Shown here: positions 1 to 7,659 of the stretch, piece by piece
Layout: every line of letters begins with the position of its first letter
How positions within the stretch are numbered: position 1 is the first letter of the stretch
Assembly (NCBI GenBank): GCA_004000155.1
Contig: RCSS01000194.1
Span: 1-12,277, forward strand
DNA: 12,277 bases
DNA from: Tubulinosema ratisbonensis
Taxonomy: Eukaryota > Microsporidia > Tubulinosematidae
Direction of reading: 5' to 3'
Notes under the pieces: model-generated
Databases searched by the model: none
Seen by the model: the letters and a program-made list of their open reading frames with translations, nothing else
Told to the model about the DNA's origin: nothing
Made by a program: the position numbers and the translations under genes

Positions 1-59
1 TCGCAACCATTTTCTTAATCTAAATATTATACGATATTCCATTTTTAGAGTGACAAAAC

Positions 60-345
60 ATTTTTATTGCTCTTGCTATCTGTTACAGTTTATTACTGTA
101 ATTTTTGGTATAATTTACAATTTTGTGTTCTAATCTAAATTTTCTTGCAGCATCAGGTTAACTTGAGTACCCCATTGCTATTATAATACTACCTGGCTAT
201 ACTAAACGATATAAAACATCTTAAATAGTATTTGATTGTCTATAAAGCACCAAAATCAAAGAATGCATGATTAGTATTGCTTTTTATCTTCCCACTTAAT
301 AACAACAAACGCCAAAAGGTTTATCAAAATAGAACCTGAGTTAAT
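60..345 (-). pseudogene. Decayed ISXO2-like (IS1595/Merlin-type) DDE transposase relic
   Basis: No open frame survives, but one minus-strand frame contains in order YRQSNTI (224-244), PGSIII (179-196) and VNYTKN (101-118). From knowledge of the ISXO2-like domain these recall the D-R-x-x-x-T-L, P-G-T-T-I-I-S-D-x-W and V-N-H-S-x-N-F blocks, and their spacing (16 and 26 codons) is close to that of intact proteins. At least three in-frame stops interrupt it. The catalytic Asp expected after the PGSIII block is Met, and the following Trp is Tyr. A second frame gives IIINSGS and FWCFID further upstream, recalling V-E-I-D-E-S and W-V-F-G-G-I-D, so frameshifts or deletions are likely. The element is dead. 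Its C-terminal side may continue past position 1. The family call rests on motif order and spacing judged by eye. Confidence 0.5.
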
Positions 346-810
346 GATTATCCTTTAATTGCATATTGATTTTTCATTGTTCGCTACAACTGTGTTTGTC
401 TAAATTTTATAAAACTATCACTGTTAATATTTTCTAATATTTATCTTTAATTTCATCATATTGCGTTTTAATATTATAAATAAATCCATTTCAATTTTCA
501 TTGAATCAAAGTTTGCTACGAACTTACTAATTTTTTTAAAGATTCATTCAATTTAACATTAAGAAACAAAAAAACTAATTACTAAGATACTTTATTTTCT
601 AGCAGTGTGAATTCATTAATTAGAATTACTATTTTGTCTTGTTTTTATTGTAATTTATAAATAAATAGTGTAGTCGGTAAACTATACAACTATATTTTGT
701 AAGAATACAATTTTTTTAAGAAGTCTTTTGCACTTTTCAGGGTAAAATCTCAGACTAAAAAGTTAGAACTGTTTTTTTTATTTTTAAAGATAAATAATTT
801 TTAATTTAAT

Positions 811-991
811 AATTAATACCTGGTCAGATAAAATAAACATCTTAAAAAATATGATTAACTATTTTTTATAAATAAATATGATTAACTATTTTTTATAAAT
901 AAATATGATTAACTATTTTTTTATAAATAAATATGATTTAAATAAAAAAATTAATTTTTTAAAGATCATTTAGTCTGACCAGTTAATGATT
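811..991. repeat. Imperfect inverted repeat around a tandem array
   Basis: CTGGTCAGA at 820-828 is matched by its exact reverse complement TCTGACCAG at 974-982. Similarity continues inward: ATCTTAAAAAAT on the left against ATCTTTAAAAAAT on the complement of the right. It also continues slightly outward (ATTAA on both sides). The arms enclose about 145 bp that consist mainly of tandem repeats. This could be a small MITE-like non-autonomous element or a hairpin-forming spacer. No clear target-site duplication was identified. Confidence 0.5.
851..944. repeat. Tandem repeat, 27-bp unit, three copies plus a partial fourth
   Basis: Units begin with ATGATTAACTA at 851, 878 and 905, and each ends in a T-run followed by ATAAATAAAT. 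Copies 1 and 2 are identical over 27 bp and copy 3 has one extra T (28 bp). A fourth copy starts at 933 with ATGATT and then degenerates. A weaker similar stretch, TTAATGATTTTTATAAA, lies near 983-999. The near-identity suggests recent slippage or unequal exchange. Confidence 0.85.
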
Positions 992-1132
992 TTTATAAAA
1001 TTTTGTTTATATTTACATAGTAAATTATTATTGATCAATTCAATATATTTATAAATTAATTTTCTTTGTTGAATTCTTGTAAAAACTTTTAGTTTATTGT
1101 ATTATTTAAAAGATAAAGAAGATTTAATTTAT

Positions 1133-2014
1133 TTAATTGATCAAACCTTCTTCACTAACATTATCTCTCTTATAATAAAAATTAATATCAAAAATATAAT
1201 CTTTAAAGTTAATATTCCCTTCAAGAAAATAACCTAATTTTTCAAGACGCATTCTCCATAAAACAAATAAAACAAAAATCAGTTTTAAAATTTGTGATAA
1301 AATTTGAAAAAAACTTTTAGGGTTAGTATTATATAAAAGATTGCGATAAAACTTTTTCGACTCAAACACAACATAACATCCAATCAAACAAAACAAATAT
1401 CTTGAATAAGAATCATAAAAATTAGTCAAAAGAACATCTACAAACTCATTGACTGTAAGCCAAAAGATCCATAACACAAAAAACAAACCTCCTCTTCTCA
1501 TATATTCAAATATTCTTATCAAATTGTAAAATACTAGCATCAATAAACAAAAAGTGATGATTATACCGTAAATCATACAAAAAATAATTTGTGATAATTT
1601 ATCATATGTTTGATTTATTTTGTTGTTCACTTCATTTGAGAAAATTAACCCCAAAATTCGTTTATAAAAAATTAGATTTTCTAATAAAAATACTAAGTTA
1701 GATAACAAATAGAGAAGATTGATAGACAAATTTATAGTTTTTCTTAGATTTGAATGAAAGTATTTTGATTGATTTTTTAAAATTTTCAAGGTTAAAGAAA
1801 GTAAAACTAGAAAAATAGGAAGAAGATTGTTTTGTTTTGTCAATGCTTTGCTAACAAAAAAACCAAAATATATCGATACTAAACATTCTACAAAGTAATC
1901 AAGGTATTCTTTTATCTTAATTAAAATTCTTTCTGGGTAACTTTGTTGGCTGTCCATAATTCTCGGTAACTCTGAAAGAGAAAGGTTTTTATTGGTGTGT
2001 TCATAATTTAACAT
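1133..2014 (-). CDS. Orphan multi-spanning membrane protein, 293 aa
   Basis: I do not recognise this family. The frame is open for 293 codons from an ATG at 2014. The product is strongly hydrophobic, with about six or seven likely membrane segments near residues 38-54, 63-79, 95-125 (perhaps two), 141-168, 176-198, 205-217 and 237-253. Short basic links include YMRRGG (171-176) and ESKKFYR (218-224). The N-terminal 35 residues and the last 35 are polar, and no signal peptide is evident. Unlike its neighbours it lacks a CCC triplet just upstream of the start, and Met20 is an alternative start. AATAAA on the minus strand (1128-1133) overlaps the last base of the stop codon. It lies between a dead transposon and a gene desert, so it may be lineage-specific or a fragment of a larger membrane protein. 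Length and hydrophobic periodicity make chance unlikely but not excluded. Confidence 0.55.
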   Translation of the reverse strand: MLNYEHTNKNLSLSELPRIMDSQQSYPERILIKIKEYLDYFVECLVSIYFGFFVSKALTKQNNLLPIFLVLLSLTLKILKNQSKYFHSNLRKTINLSINLLYLLSNLVFLLENLIFYKRILGLIFSNEVNNKINQTYDKLSQIIFCMIYGIIITFCLLMLVFYNLIRIFEYMRRGGLFFVLWIFWLTVNEFVDVLLTNFYDSYSRYLFCLIGCYVVFESKKFYRNLLYNTNPKSFFQILSQILKLIFVLFVLWRMRLEKLGYFLEGNINFKDYIFDINFYYKRDNVSEEGLIN

Positions 2015-2284
2015 TTATTCTGGTAGACTTGTAAAATTATATTATTTTTTTTTGTGATAATAAGATAATAAACTTTTTTAATTTACAGAGAAGCTTTATT
2101 TTAAAATGAAAGTTTAAGTTTAATTTTTTTTGTTTTAAGAATAATATATTGGTATAATATTATTATAAATAGTTTATATCATTATCTTAAGAACGTATCC
2201 ATTGAATTTGTTAGACTAAATATTAATAATTAAAATACAAATATTGATTATCTCAACAAAAAAAGAGTAAAAAATTCTAACGAT

Positions 2285-2317
2285 GCTGTAGTATTTTACC
2301 TATGCGTTAAATACAGC
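2285..2317. repeat. Small imperfect hairpin
   Basis: GCTGT and ATTT (2285-2289 and 2293-2296, with a 3-nt bulge) pair with AAATACAGC (2309-2317) around a 12-nt loop. A second hairpin, CCTAT-AAAC-ATAGG, lies close by at 2352-2365. Function is unknown; these may be remnants of a decayed element. Confidence 0.35.
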
Positions 2318-3167
2318 GAATGATTTTATTATCTGTTTTGTGATAAGTAGGCCTATAAACATAGGTTTCTTTTAAAGTTTTTAAGAATTAGAAATTTAAA
2401 CTCACTTGGCAAATCAGCTTTTAGCATATTAAAAAAGGTATTTAAGAAAGATTAAAAAAACATTTTTCCTCATTTTCTAATAAATAAACTTTTGTTTTGT
2501 ACCTGAAAACTGATGTGCCCCCATGAAATATAACAAGATATTTTAAAAGTTTAAAAGAAAGTAAATAATACTTTTTTGAAAAATTGTTTATTTAACCCCA
2601 TTTTCTCGCGTTTTATTAAGGTTTATACTTTTATTAAAAGAAGCTTTTATTCATTTATAAAATATCTTCCATCAAAGAAAATGTTTTAATCTTTATAAAA
2701 ATTTCTCTAACATAATTTTAAATCTTTAATATTTATATTTTTTTAAAAAAATGTACACGTCTTCAACAAAATTTTTTAAATTGGTAAGAGAATTAAGTAA
2801 TTCTAATGTCTATTACTTTAACAATATTCCAATATATTCGGTATAAAGATAGATTATTTTATATAAAATATGATTAGATTTTTAATTAAAGAAAGTTTCT
2901 TATATACTGAATATTTATTATCTCATTTTTTGTTATTCACCTATTTTTATAAAAAATAATATTCTTTTCTAACAAGGTATTAGTATTGTAAATTACATAT
3001 TTGATCATAAATATATTTATTAAATTATTTAAAATAAAAAAACTATTCTCAATTTTAAAAATATACATGTTAAATAAATAGTATTTTTATGTCAGTTATG
3101 TATAATTTGTTTAATTAACAATATATATAAATTTTATGTTTCCCTCGACTAGGTATAAATATCTTTA

Positions 3168-3386
3168 TTAAGAAGGTATAGCGAAAAGATCTCCGTATGG
3201 ATTTCTCATCCCTAGGCAACAAAAAAAAGCAAATTTATAAATTATTTTATATGAATGTATAATTAAGATAAAAAAAATAAATATTAGAAAAAAAGAATGA
3301 TTAAATGTCAAACAAATTTGTTTACACTTAAAACCATTTCTATAAAAATTAAAAAAAGATGGTATCAACAAGTTAAAACAAAGAAA
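3168..3386 (-). pseudogene. Relic ORF, copy 1 of a dispersed repeat family
   Basis: A minus-strand frame of about 72 codons is open here but has no upstream ATG; the first plausible alternative start is a TTG at 3371. Its C-terminal part reads CCLGMRNPYGDLFAIPS. The DNA at 3175-3228 aligns in the same orientation with 8495-8548. Over the best 28 bases the two copies differ at eight positions and all eight are transitions. The frames encode matching residues C-C-L-x-M-x-N-x-Y-x-D-L. I do not recognise the parent protein. The central part of the frame is hydrophobic (Phe/Ile-rich). No CCC signal precedes it, so it is most likely a decayed member of a repeated family. Confidence 0.5.
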
Positions 3387-3953
3387 TTAATTTAAAGAAT
3401 AATAAATATTTTTTTTCTTTTTTATTTTTAGTGTAAAACTTAAAAATGTCTTATTTTTTAAAATTTACCTATTAATATGCTAAATAATTAATTTACTTAA
3501 TTTATATAAAAATCTGAATTTGTAATCTTATAAATATTTAAAAAATATTATAATTAATTTTTATTTTTTTATCAATCATTGGAATATTCTTAATTCCAAA
3601 TTATTGATTTACATTTTTTTATAAAAAAATAAGCATATTATTTTATGTGATATTTTATTTTTGCTTTAATTATTAACAAATATTAAAAATTACAATATTT
3701 TATTAATTTATTATTTTAATCATGAATTTTATTTATTATCATAGAAAATTAATAATCTTTTAAAAAACAATTTAACTAATTGATCTAAGATAGAAATTTT
3801 AATTAATTAAAAAAAGTAAATTATTATAATTTATCATTTTTAAAATATTTACCATTTTAAAATATTTGCTATTTTTTAATATTTTTTTGTTTCATAATAA
3901 AAAAACTTTTTATTAATTTGATTGGCTAATTTGCTCCTTTTAAATTTAATACG

Positions 3954-3957
3954 CCCC
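3954..3957 (+). promoter_or_regulatory. CCC start-proximal motif of the PUF gene
   Basis: CCCC lies 6 nt upstream of the ATG at 3964. CCC-type motifs just before the start codon are a described microsporidian signal. Its position decides the start: the frame is open back to a TTG at 3922, but the motif lies inside that extension, so ATG 3964 is preferred. Confidence 0.65.
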
Positions 3958-3963
3958 AAAACA

Positions 3964-5634
3964 ATGAAGAACAACATGGAAAACTCACCAAACGAAAAAC
4001 AAACTTTTTGCAACGAAACTTTGAGACCACTAAGCGCACCGCCAATAGTAAACTTACTCAACTTTGCTTCTACTGATTTATTATACCATTCTTATTACAC
4101 TAAGCATTCAAAAAAAGATGTTAGACTTCCATTACCAGATTTCTTTTTTGAAGGACAAGCTTACTTATCAACGTATTTTTATGATTTAAATGAATGTAAT
4201 TGTAAAATATGTGGTATTTGTACAATTAATACCATTGAGAGTGTGTTAATGACTAAGAAATCTTTGGTTGACAGGATTAACGAAGATTTTCCTTCGGATG
4301 TTAGTCCGTACAATGGAGAATCAAGGTGTACAACACCAATAGGTCAAAAGAAAGAGCCAGATAATCTGCTTATGTTCGATATTTTACAGTTTGTTTCTTT
4401 GAACAAAGCATTCTTTTTCAAAAACACTGACAATGTGATTACCTCTGAATCACTTACCAAAGAAATTATAATTATGCTTTGTAAAGACCAAGAAGCAAGC
4501 AGATTTATTCAGAAAAGGTTAGAATACGCCACTGAAAGTGAGTTAGATTGGCTATTTGACTCAATTAGCAATCACTTAATAGAGCTAAGCTGCGATCTTT
4601 TTGGTAATTACGTAATACAAAAATATATTAACACTCACGGCGAAATAATTTATGACATTTTAAGAAACAGGCTCTCAATTNTGAGTTATGACATTTATGG
4701 CTGTAGAGTTGTGCAAAAGCTTTTGGATTCAATTTATTTCAATTTAGAAGATGAATTTTGTAACTCAGTCATTGACTTAACNAAAGATCAAAATGGAAAC
4801 CATGTCATACAAAAGGTTATTGAAGCTGGGAAAGTTGTTTTTTACGCAGAGCCAGAAGAAGTTTATGTCTTTAACAAAGAAGAAGTTTCAATTAAGTTAA
4901 CTGAGACTACTAATGAAAAAATAGAGTTAAAAGCAATGTCAGAACCAATTGCACAGAATTTAGTTATCGAAAATAAGTTTAAAGAAACAAAAAGTGAAAA
5001 TCTGAATTCTACAAATTTTCAGGATGAATTTGAATTTGATTATTCGTCTGAGAGTGAAATCACTCAAAACGAAGAACCATCAACCCAAGTTACCACCCCT
5101 AAAAGCGAATTTTACAGAATAAAATTTCTGATCAATGATTTCGAGAAATACGCTTTAGAAATGTGTAAACATAAATACGGGTGCAGGGCTGTTCAAAGAT
5201 TATTTGAATTTTGCTACGAGGAATGTGATTTAATTATCCAAACAATTCTAGAAAACTTAGATGATTTAATTTATGACCAGTACGGCAATTACGTAATACA
5301 ACATTTGTTAAATTATGAGAACGAAAGAAATATAATTTTAAATTTTCTTTGTGAGAACGTGATGAAATTAAGCTGTCACAAATTTGCTTCTAATGTTGTA
5401 GAAAAAGGAATAAGTGTTTCTGGCGAAAATATTTATAGGATTGGTGATGCTATCAAGGATAAAAGTAATATTATTACTCTCGCTAATTCAGGGTTTGGTA
5501 ATTATGTATTGCAAAGGATGATAGAAAGTAATGATAAAAGAATAAGAGAGATTTGTAAGGGGTATGCTTCCGAGCTTAGAAAGTGTACGTATGGTAAACA
5601 AGTATTATCAAAGGTGAATGTGTGTAAAATCTAA
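3964..5634 (+). CDS. Pumilio/PUF family RNA-binding protein, 556 aa
   Basis: PUF proteins bind UGUA-containing sites in mRNA 3' UTRs and repress or destabilise the message. The array occupies about residues 170-550. The base-contacting helices are readable: ASRFIQ (178-183), GNYVIQ (214-219), GCRVVQ (246-251), GNHVIQ (278-283), GCRAVQ (406-411), GNYVIQ (441-446), ASNVVE (475-480) and GNYVLQ (512-517), followed by a degenerate TYGKQVLSK. These residues equal the classic Pumilio set for repeats 1-8 (SR-Q, NY-Q, CR-Q, NH-Q, CR-Q, NY-Q, SN-E, NY-Q). Two things are odd. An acidic, Ser/Thr-rich insertion of about 90 residues (about 291-380) separates repeats 4 and 5, and a CxCxxCxxC cluster lies at 78-86. 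The N at 4782 is a wobble base (ACN, Thr273). The N at 4681 leaves residue 240 as Leu, Met or Val. The gene is convergent with eL20, 82 bp away. Confidence 0.93.
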   Translation: MKNNMENSPNEKQTFCNETLRPLSAPPIVNLLNFASTDLLYHSYYTKHSKKDVRLPLPDFFFEGQAYLSTYFYDLNECNCKICGICTINTIESVLMTKKSLVDRINEDFPSDVSPYNGESRCTTPIGQKKEPDNLLMFDILQFVSLNKAFFFKNTDNVITSESLTKEIIIMLCKDQEASRFIQKRLEYATESELDWLFDSISNHLIELSCDLFGNYVIQKYINTHGEIIYDILRNRLSIXSYDIYGCRVVQKLLDSIYFNLEDEFCNSVIDLXKDQNGNHVIQKVIEAGKVVFYAEPEEVYVFNKEEVSIKLTETTNEKIELKAMSEPIAQNLVIENKFKETKSENLNSTNFQDEFEFDYSSESEITQNEEPSTQVTTPKSEFYRIKFLINDFEKYALEMCKHKYGCRAVQRLFEFCYEECDLIIQTILENLDDLIYDQYGNYVIQHLLNYENERNIILNFLCENVMKLSCHKFASNVVEKGISVSGENIYRIGDAIKDKSNIITLANSGFGNYVLQRMIESNDKRIREICKGYASELRKCTYGKQVLSKVNVCKI

Positions 5635-5638
5635 TAAA
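5633..5638 (+). terminator. AATAAA overlapping the PUF stop codon
   Basis: The hexamer begins at the second base of the TAA stop (5632-5634). A second AATAAA-like run follows at once. This implies a very short 3' UTR ending before the convergent eL20 gene. Confidence 0.45.
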
Positions 5639-5716
5639 TAAATTTTGGTAAATAAATAATTTAATTTTATTAAAAATAATNNTTTAATTTTAAAAATATT
5701 TTATTTCTAAAATAAT

Positions 5717-6265
5717 TTAGTCAAATAACTTGGTTCCTTTCAAAACTAAATCATCTTTAACAATCAATTCTTTCTTGAAAACAGGGAAATAAACTCCTTC
5801 CTCTGCAAACTCAATAGTCTTCTGTCTGATAAGTTCATCCTTCTGTTTTTCATTTATAGAAACAATAAAAACATCATCACTCTTTACTTTGTGTCTGCTA
5901 GCCATATCACCAAACAAAGAATCAACTGCATCACATCTGCTAATAGCTCTAAATTCTTTGTACATGTTCTGTAAAGATCCTTTTCTGCTCCTAAAAACAA
6001 ATTTTATGCCATAATTTTTTACTGTCATGTTTGTTAAATCTTCAATTTGTTCTTCTACTTTAAGGATGACAGCACTGGTACTCTTTATTTTATGCTTTAT
6101 TCTGAGTTGTTTTAAAAATTTTGAACGAGCAATAAGTTCATTTTTTGCAAAGAGTGACATAGTGAATATTTGTGGGAATGCTTCTTTTTCAGTTGGCATT
6201 TTTGAGCCAAATACTTTGAATTCCTTGACTCCTATTGTAGGTTTAGATGCTTTAATCATTGTCAT
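5717..6265 (-). CDS. RPL20: 60S ribosomal protein eL20 (L18a), 182 aa
   Basis: This is a structural protein of the large cytosolic ribosomal subunit. Family motifs appear in order: VFGSKMPTEKE (18-28), FAKNELIARSKF (39-50), VKNYGI (82-87), SRKGSLQNMYKEFR (93-106) and MASRH (121-125). The length is close to the yeast and human proteins (172 and 176 aa), with a slightly extended C-terminus after the conserved YFP (159-161). Two in-frame ATGs lie close together (Met1 at 6265 and Met3). Met1 is chosen because CCC on the minus strand (6270-6272) lies 4 nt upstream of it. The gene is divergent from gamma-tubulin across 73 bp and probably shares its promoter region. A minus-strand AATAAA at 5700-5705 follows the stop by 11 nt. 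Confidence 0.95.
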   Translation of the reverse strand: MTMIKASKPTIGVKEFKVFGSKMPTEKEAFPQIFTMSLFAKNELIARSKFLKQLRIKHKIKSTSAVILKVEEQIEDLTNMTVKNYGIKFVFRSRKGSLQNMYKEFRAISRCDAVDSLFGDMASRHKVKSDDVFIVSINEKQKDELIRQKTIEFAEEGVYFPVFKKELIVKDDLVLKGTKLFD

Positions 6266-6338
6266 TTAAGGGTAAAATTTTTTAATAAATTAAATTAAAA
6301 AAAAATAATTATTTTTTTATTTTTTAAATTAAATCCTT
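6266..6338. promoter_or_regulatory. Shared divergent promoter region, eL20 and gamma-tubulin
   Basis: Only 73 bp separate the two start codons. The eL20 side carries CCC (minus strand, 6270-6272). The gamma-tubulin side has only a weak ATCC (6333-6336). The middle is a near-palindromic A/T block centred at 6308/6309, with AAAAATAATTATTTTT at 6301-6316 and TAAATTAA-type arms on both sides. All control elements of both genes probably lie here or inside the coding ends. Confidence 0.55.
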
Positions 6339-7616
6339 ATGAGAGAAATAATCTCCTTACAAGTTGGTCAATGCGGTAACCAAATAGGACAAAATTTCTG
6401 GTCAAAAATATGCTCAGAGCATAAATTAGATCCATTCGGATACCAAACATCAAACTTAGACTTAGAAGACAGGAAAGACATTTTCTTTTACCAGGCAGAC
6501 GATGGTAAATTTATCCCAAGATCAATTTTGGTAGACTTAGAACCGAGGGTAATAAACTCTCTTCAAAAGAATTTCTACAACGAAGAAAACATATTTGTGA
6601 GTAATGAAGGGTGTGGTGCAGGAAATAATTGGGCTTATGGATATCATTCAGGTAAATCATTAAAGGAAGATGTTATGGATGCAGTCCAAAGAGAGGCAGA
6701 AGCATGCGATCTATTAGAATCTTTTTTTATGACACATTCTGTTGCAGGAGGAACAGGCAGTGGTTTTGGATCTCTTTTGATTGAAGAAATCAAAACTGTT
6801 TTTCCAAAAAAGATTTTAAATTCGTATTCTATTTTTCCAAACAATGAAGAAATCAGTGATGTGGTTGTTCAACCTTATAATTCAGTCTTAGCTTTGCAAA
6901 GACTCTTTTCTTTTTGTGATTCAGTGATTGTTATGGACAATGGAGCTTTGAGTAAAATTGCTTTGGATGCTTTAAGAGTAAAAATACCTGATTTTGATCA
7001 AATAAATTATTTAGTTTCTACAGTCATGTCAACCAGTACAACCACACTAAGATTTCCTACTTACATGTTCAGTGATTTTTCTTCTATTTTATCTGCCACT
7101 GTGCCATTTAACTCATTAAAATTTCTTATTCCTTCCTTCTCTCCCTTCACAAATAAAGAAGTAAAAATTGTAAGAAAATTAACTGTGGATGAAATAATCA
7201 GAAGAATTTACTCAGATAAAACCAAGATGGCTAATTTTTTACTGAGCAGAACACATTCTTACGTCAGTGCTTTGAATATTTTTAATAACGTAGAAGATGT
7301 GTGTGAGGTACAAAAAGGACTTATAAAAAATTCATTAGATTTTGTGCCTTGGATGCCACCAATGCCTCATACAGTTGTGGGTAGAAATTTTGGAGAGAGG
7401 GTTAGTGGTCTTTGTTTGTCTAATTTTACAGGTATTTCCAGTTTATTTAAAAAGATTGCGACACAATTTGATACCTTAAAAGTAAGAAATGCTTACACAG
7501 AAAATTATAAAAAGTTCTGTGGAGATCTTTCAGTGTTTGATGAGGCAAGAGAATCAGTTGAAAGATTAATAGAAGAATACCAGGCAAGTGAATTAATGTC
7601 ATTCAAAAATAAATGA
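6339..7616 (+). CDS. TUBG: Gamma-tubulin, 425 aa
   Basis: Gamma-tubulin nucleates microtubules with the GCP proteins; in microsporidia this occurs at the nuclear-envelope spindle plaque. The gamma class is clear from QVGQCGNQIG (8-17), DRKDIFFYQADD (44-55), LVDLEPRVI (64-72), GAGNNWAYG (93-101), the nucleotide-binding GGTGSG (137-142), FPNNEEISDVVVQPYNS (166-182), VSTVMSTSTTTLR (226-238) and FVPWMPP (335-341). At 425 aa it is shorter than the human protein (451 aa). The losses include residues in the region after 280 and the C-terminal tail, which ends soon after IEEYQAS (411-417). The DNTALNRIA block of typical gamma-tubulins reads DNGALSKIA (200-208). Only CC, not CCC, precedes the ATG. The stop is preceded directly by AATAAA (7608-7613), inside the last Asn-Lys codons. 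Confidence 0.96.
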   Translation: MREIISLQVGQCGNQIGQNFWSKICSEHKLDPFGYQTSNLDLEDRKDIFFYQADDGKFIPRSILVDLEPRVINSLQKNFYNEENIFVSNEGCGAGNNWAYGYHSGKSLKEDVMDAVQREAEACDLLESFFMTHSVAGGTGSGFGSLLIEEIKTVFPKKILNSYSIFPNNEEISDVVVQPYNSVLALQRLFSFCDSVIVMDNGALSKIALDALRVKIPDFDQINYLVSTVMSTSTTTLRFPTYMFSDFSSILSATVPFNSLKFLIPSFSPFTNKEVKIVRKLTVDEIIRRIYSDKTKMANFLLSRTHSYVSALNIFNNVEDVCEVQKGLIKNSLDFVPWMPPMPHTVVGRNFGERVSGLCLSNFTGISSLFKKIATQFDTLKVRNAYTENYKKFCGDLSVFDEARESVERLIEEYQASELMSFKNK

Positions 7617-7659
7617 TTNATAGAANTATANNANNTACTATAACCCTCTCTTAAAATAT
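7617..7659. other. 43-bp convergent 3' spacer with N cluster
   Basis: This spacer separates the gamma-tubulin and COPI zeta stop codons. It contains six N bases (7619, 7626, 7631-7632, 7634-7635). A CCCTCTC stretch follows. Both 3' UTRs must be extremely short or the transcripts overlap. Confidence 0.6.

Larger units (their letters stand above)
2015..3963. other. Gene desert with decayed sequence
   Basis: This stretch of nearly 2 kb has no gene I can support. It is AT-rich with frequent stops on both strands. A slightly less AT-rich patch at about 2281-2530 carries small hairpins and short open stretches, for example a minus-strand one of about 33 codons near 2355-2450. A CCCCC run directly before an ATG at 2523 opens only seven codons. 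A 31-codon frame at 2751-2846 and the relic at 3168-3386 are the other items of note. I saw no tRNA or rRNA. Confidence 0.6.

Noticed and set aside
1010..1017. TGTAAATA (minus strand), a possible PUF site 3' of the orphan membrane gene
   Set aside because: It lies more than 110 nt past the stop codon, whereas UTRs here seem very short. Such octamers are expected by chance in this composition.
2281..2370. Hairpin-rich patch considered as a tRNA or small RNA
   Set aside because: There is no T-loop or acceptor pairing of a tRNA, and no known small-RNA signature was recognised.
3922..3963. N-terminal extension of the PUF protein from a TTG at 3922
   Set aside because: It needs a non-ATG start, and the CCCC motif at 3954-3957 lies inside it. 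ATG 3964 is the better start.
3876..4061. Minus-strand open frame of 61 codons at the PUF 5' end
   Set aside because: It is antisense to the PUF N-terminus, with no CCC motif and no recognisable features.
6027..6269. Plus-strand open frame of 80 codons
   Set aside because: It lies antisense inside eL20, which has clear family motifs.
6644..6844. Minus-strand open frame of 66 codons
   Set aside because: It is antisense to the most conserved part of gamma-tubulin.
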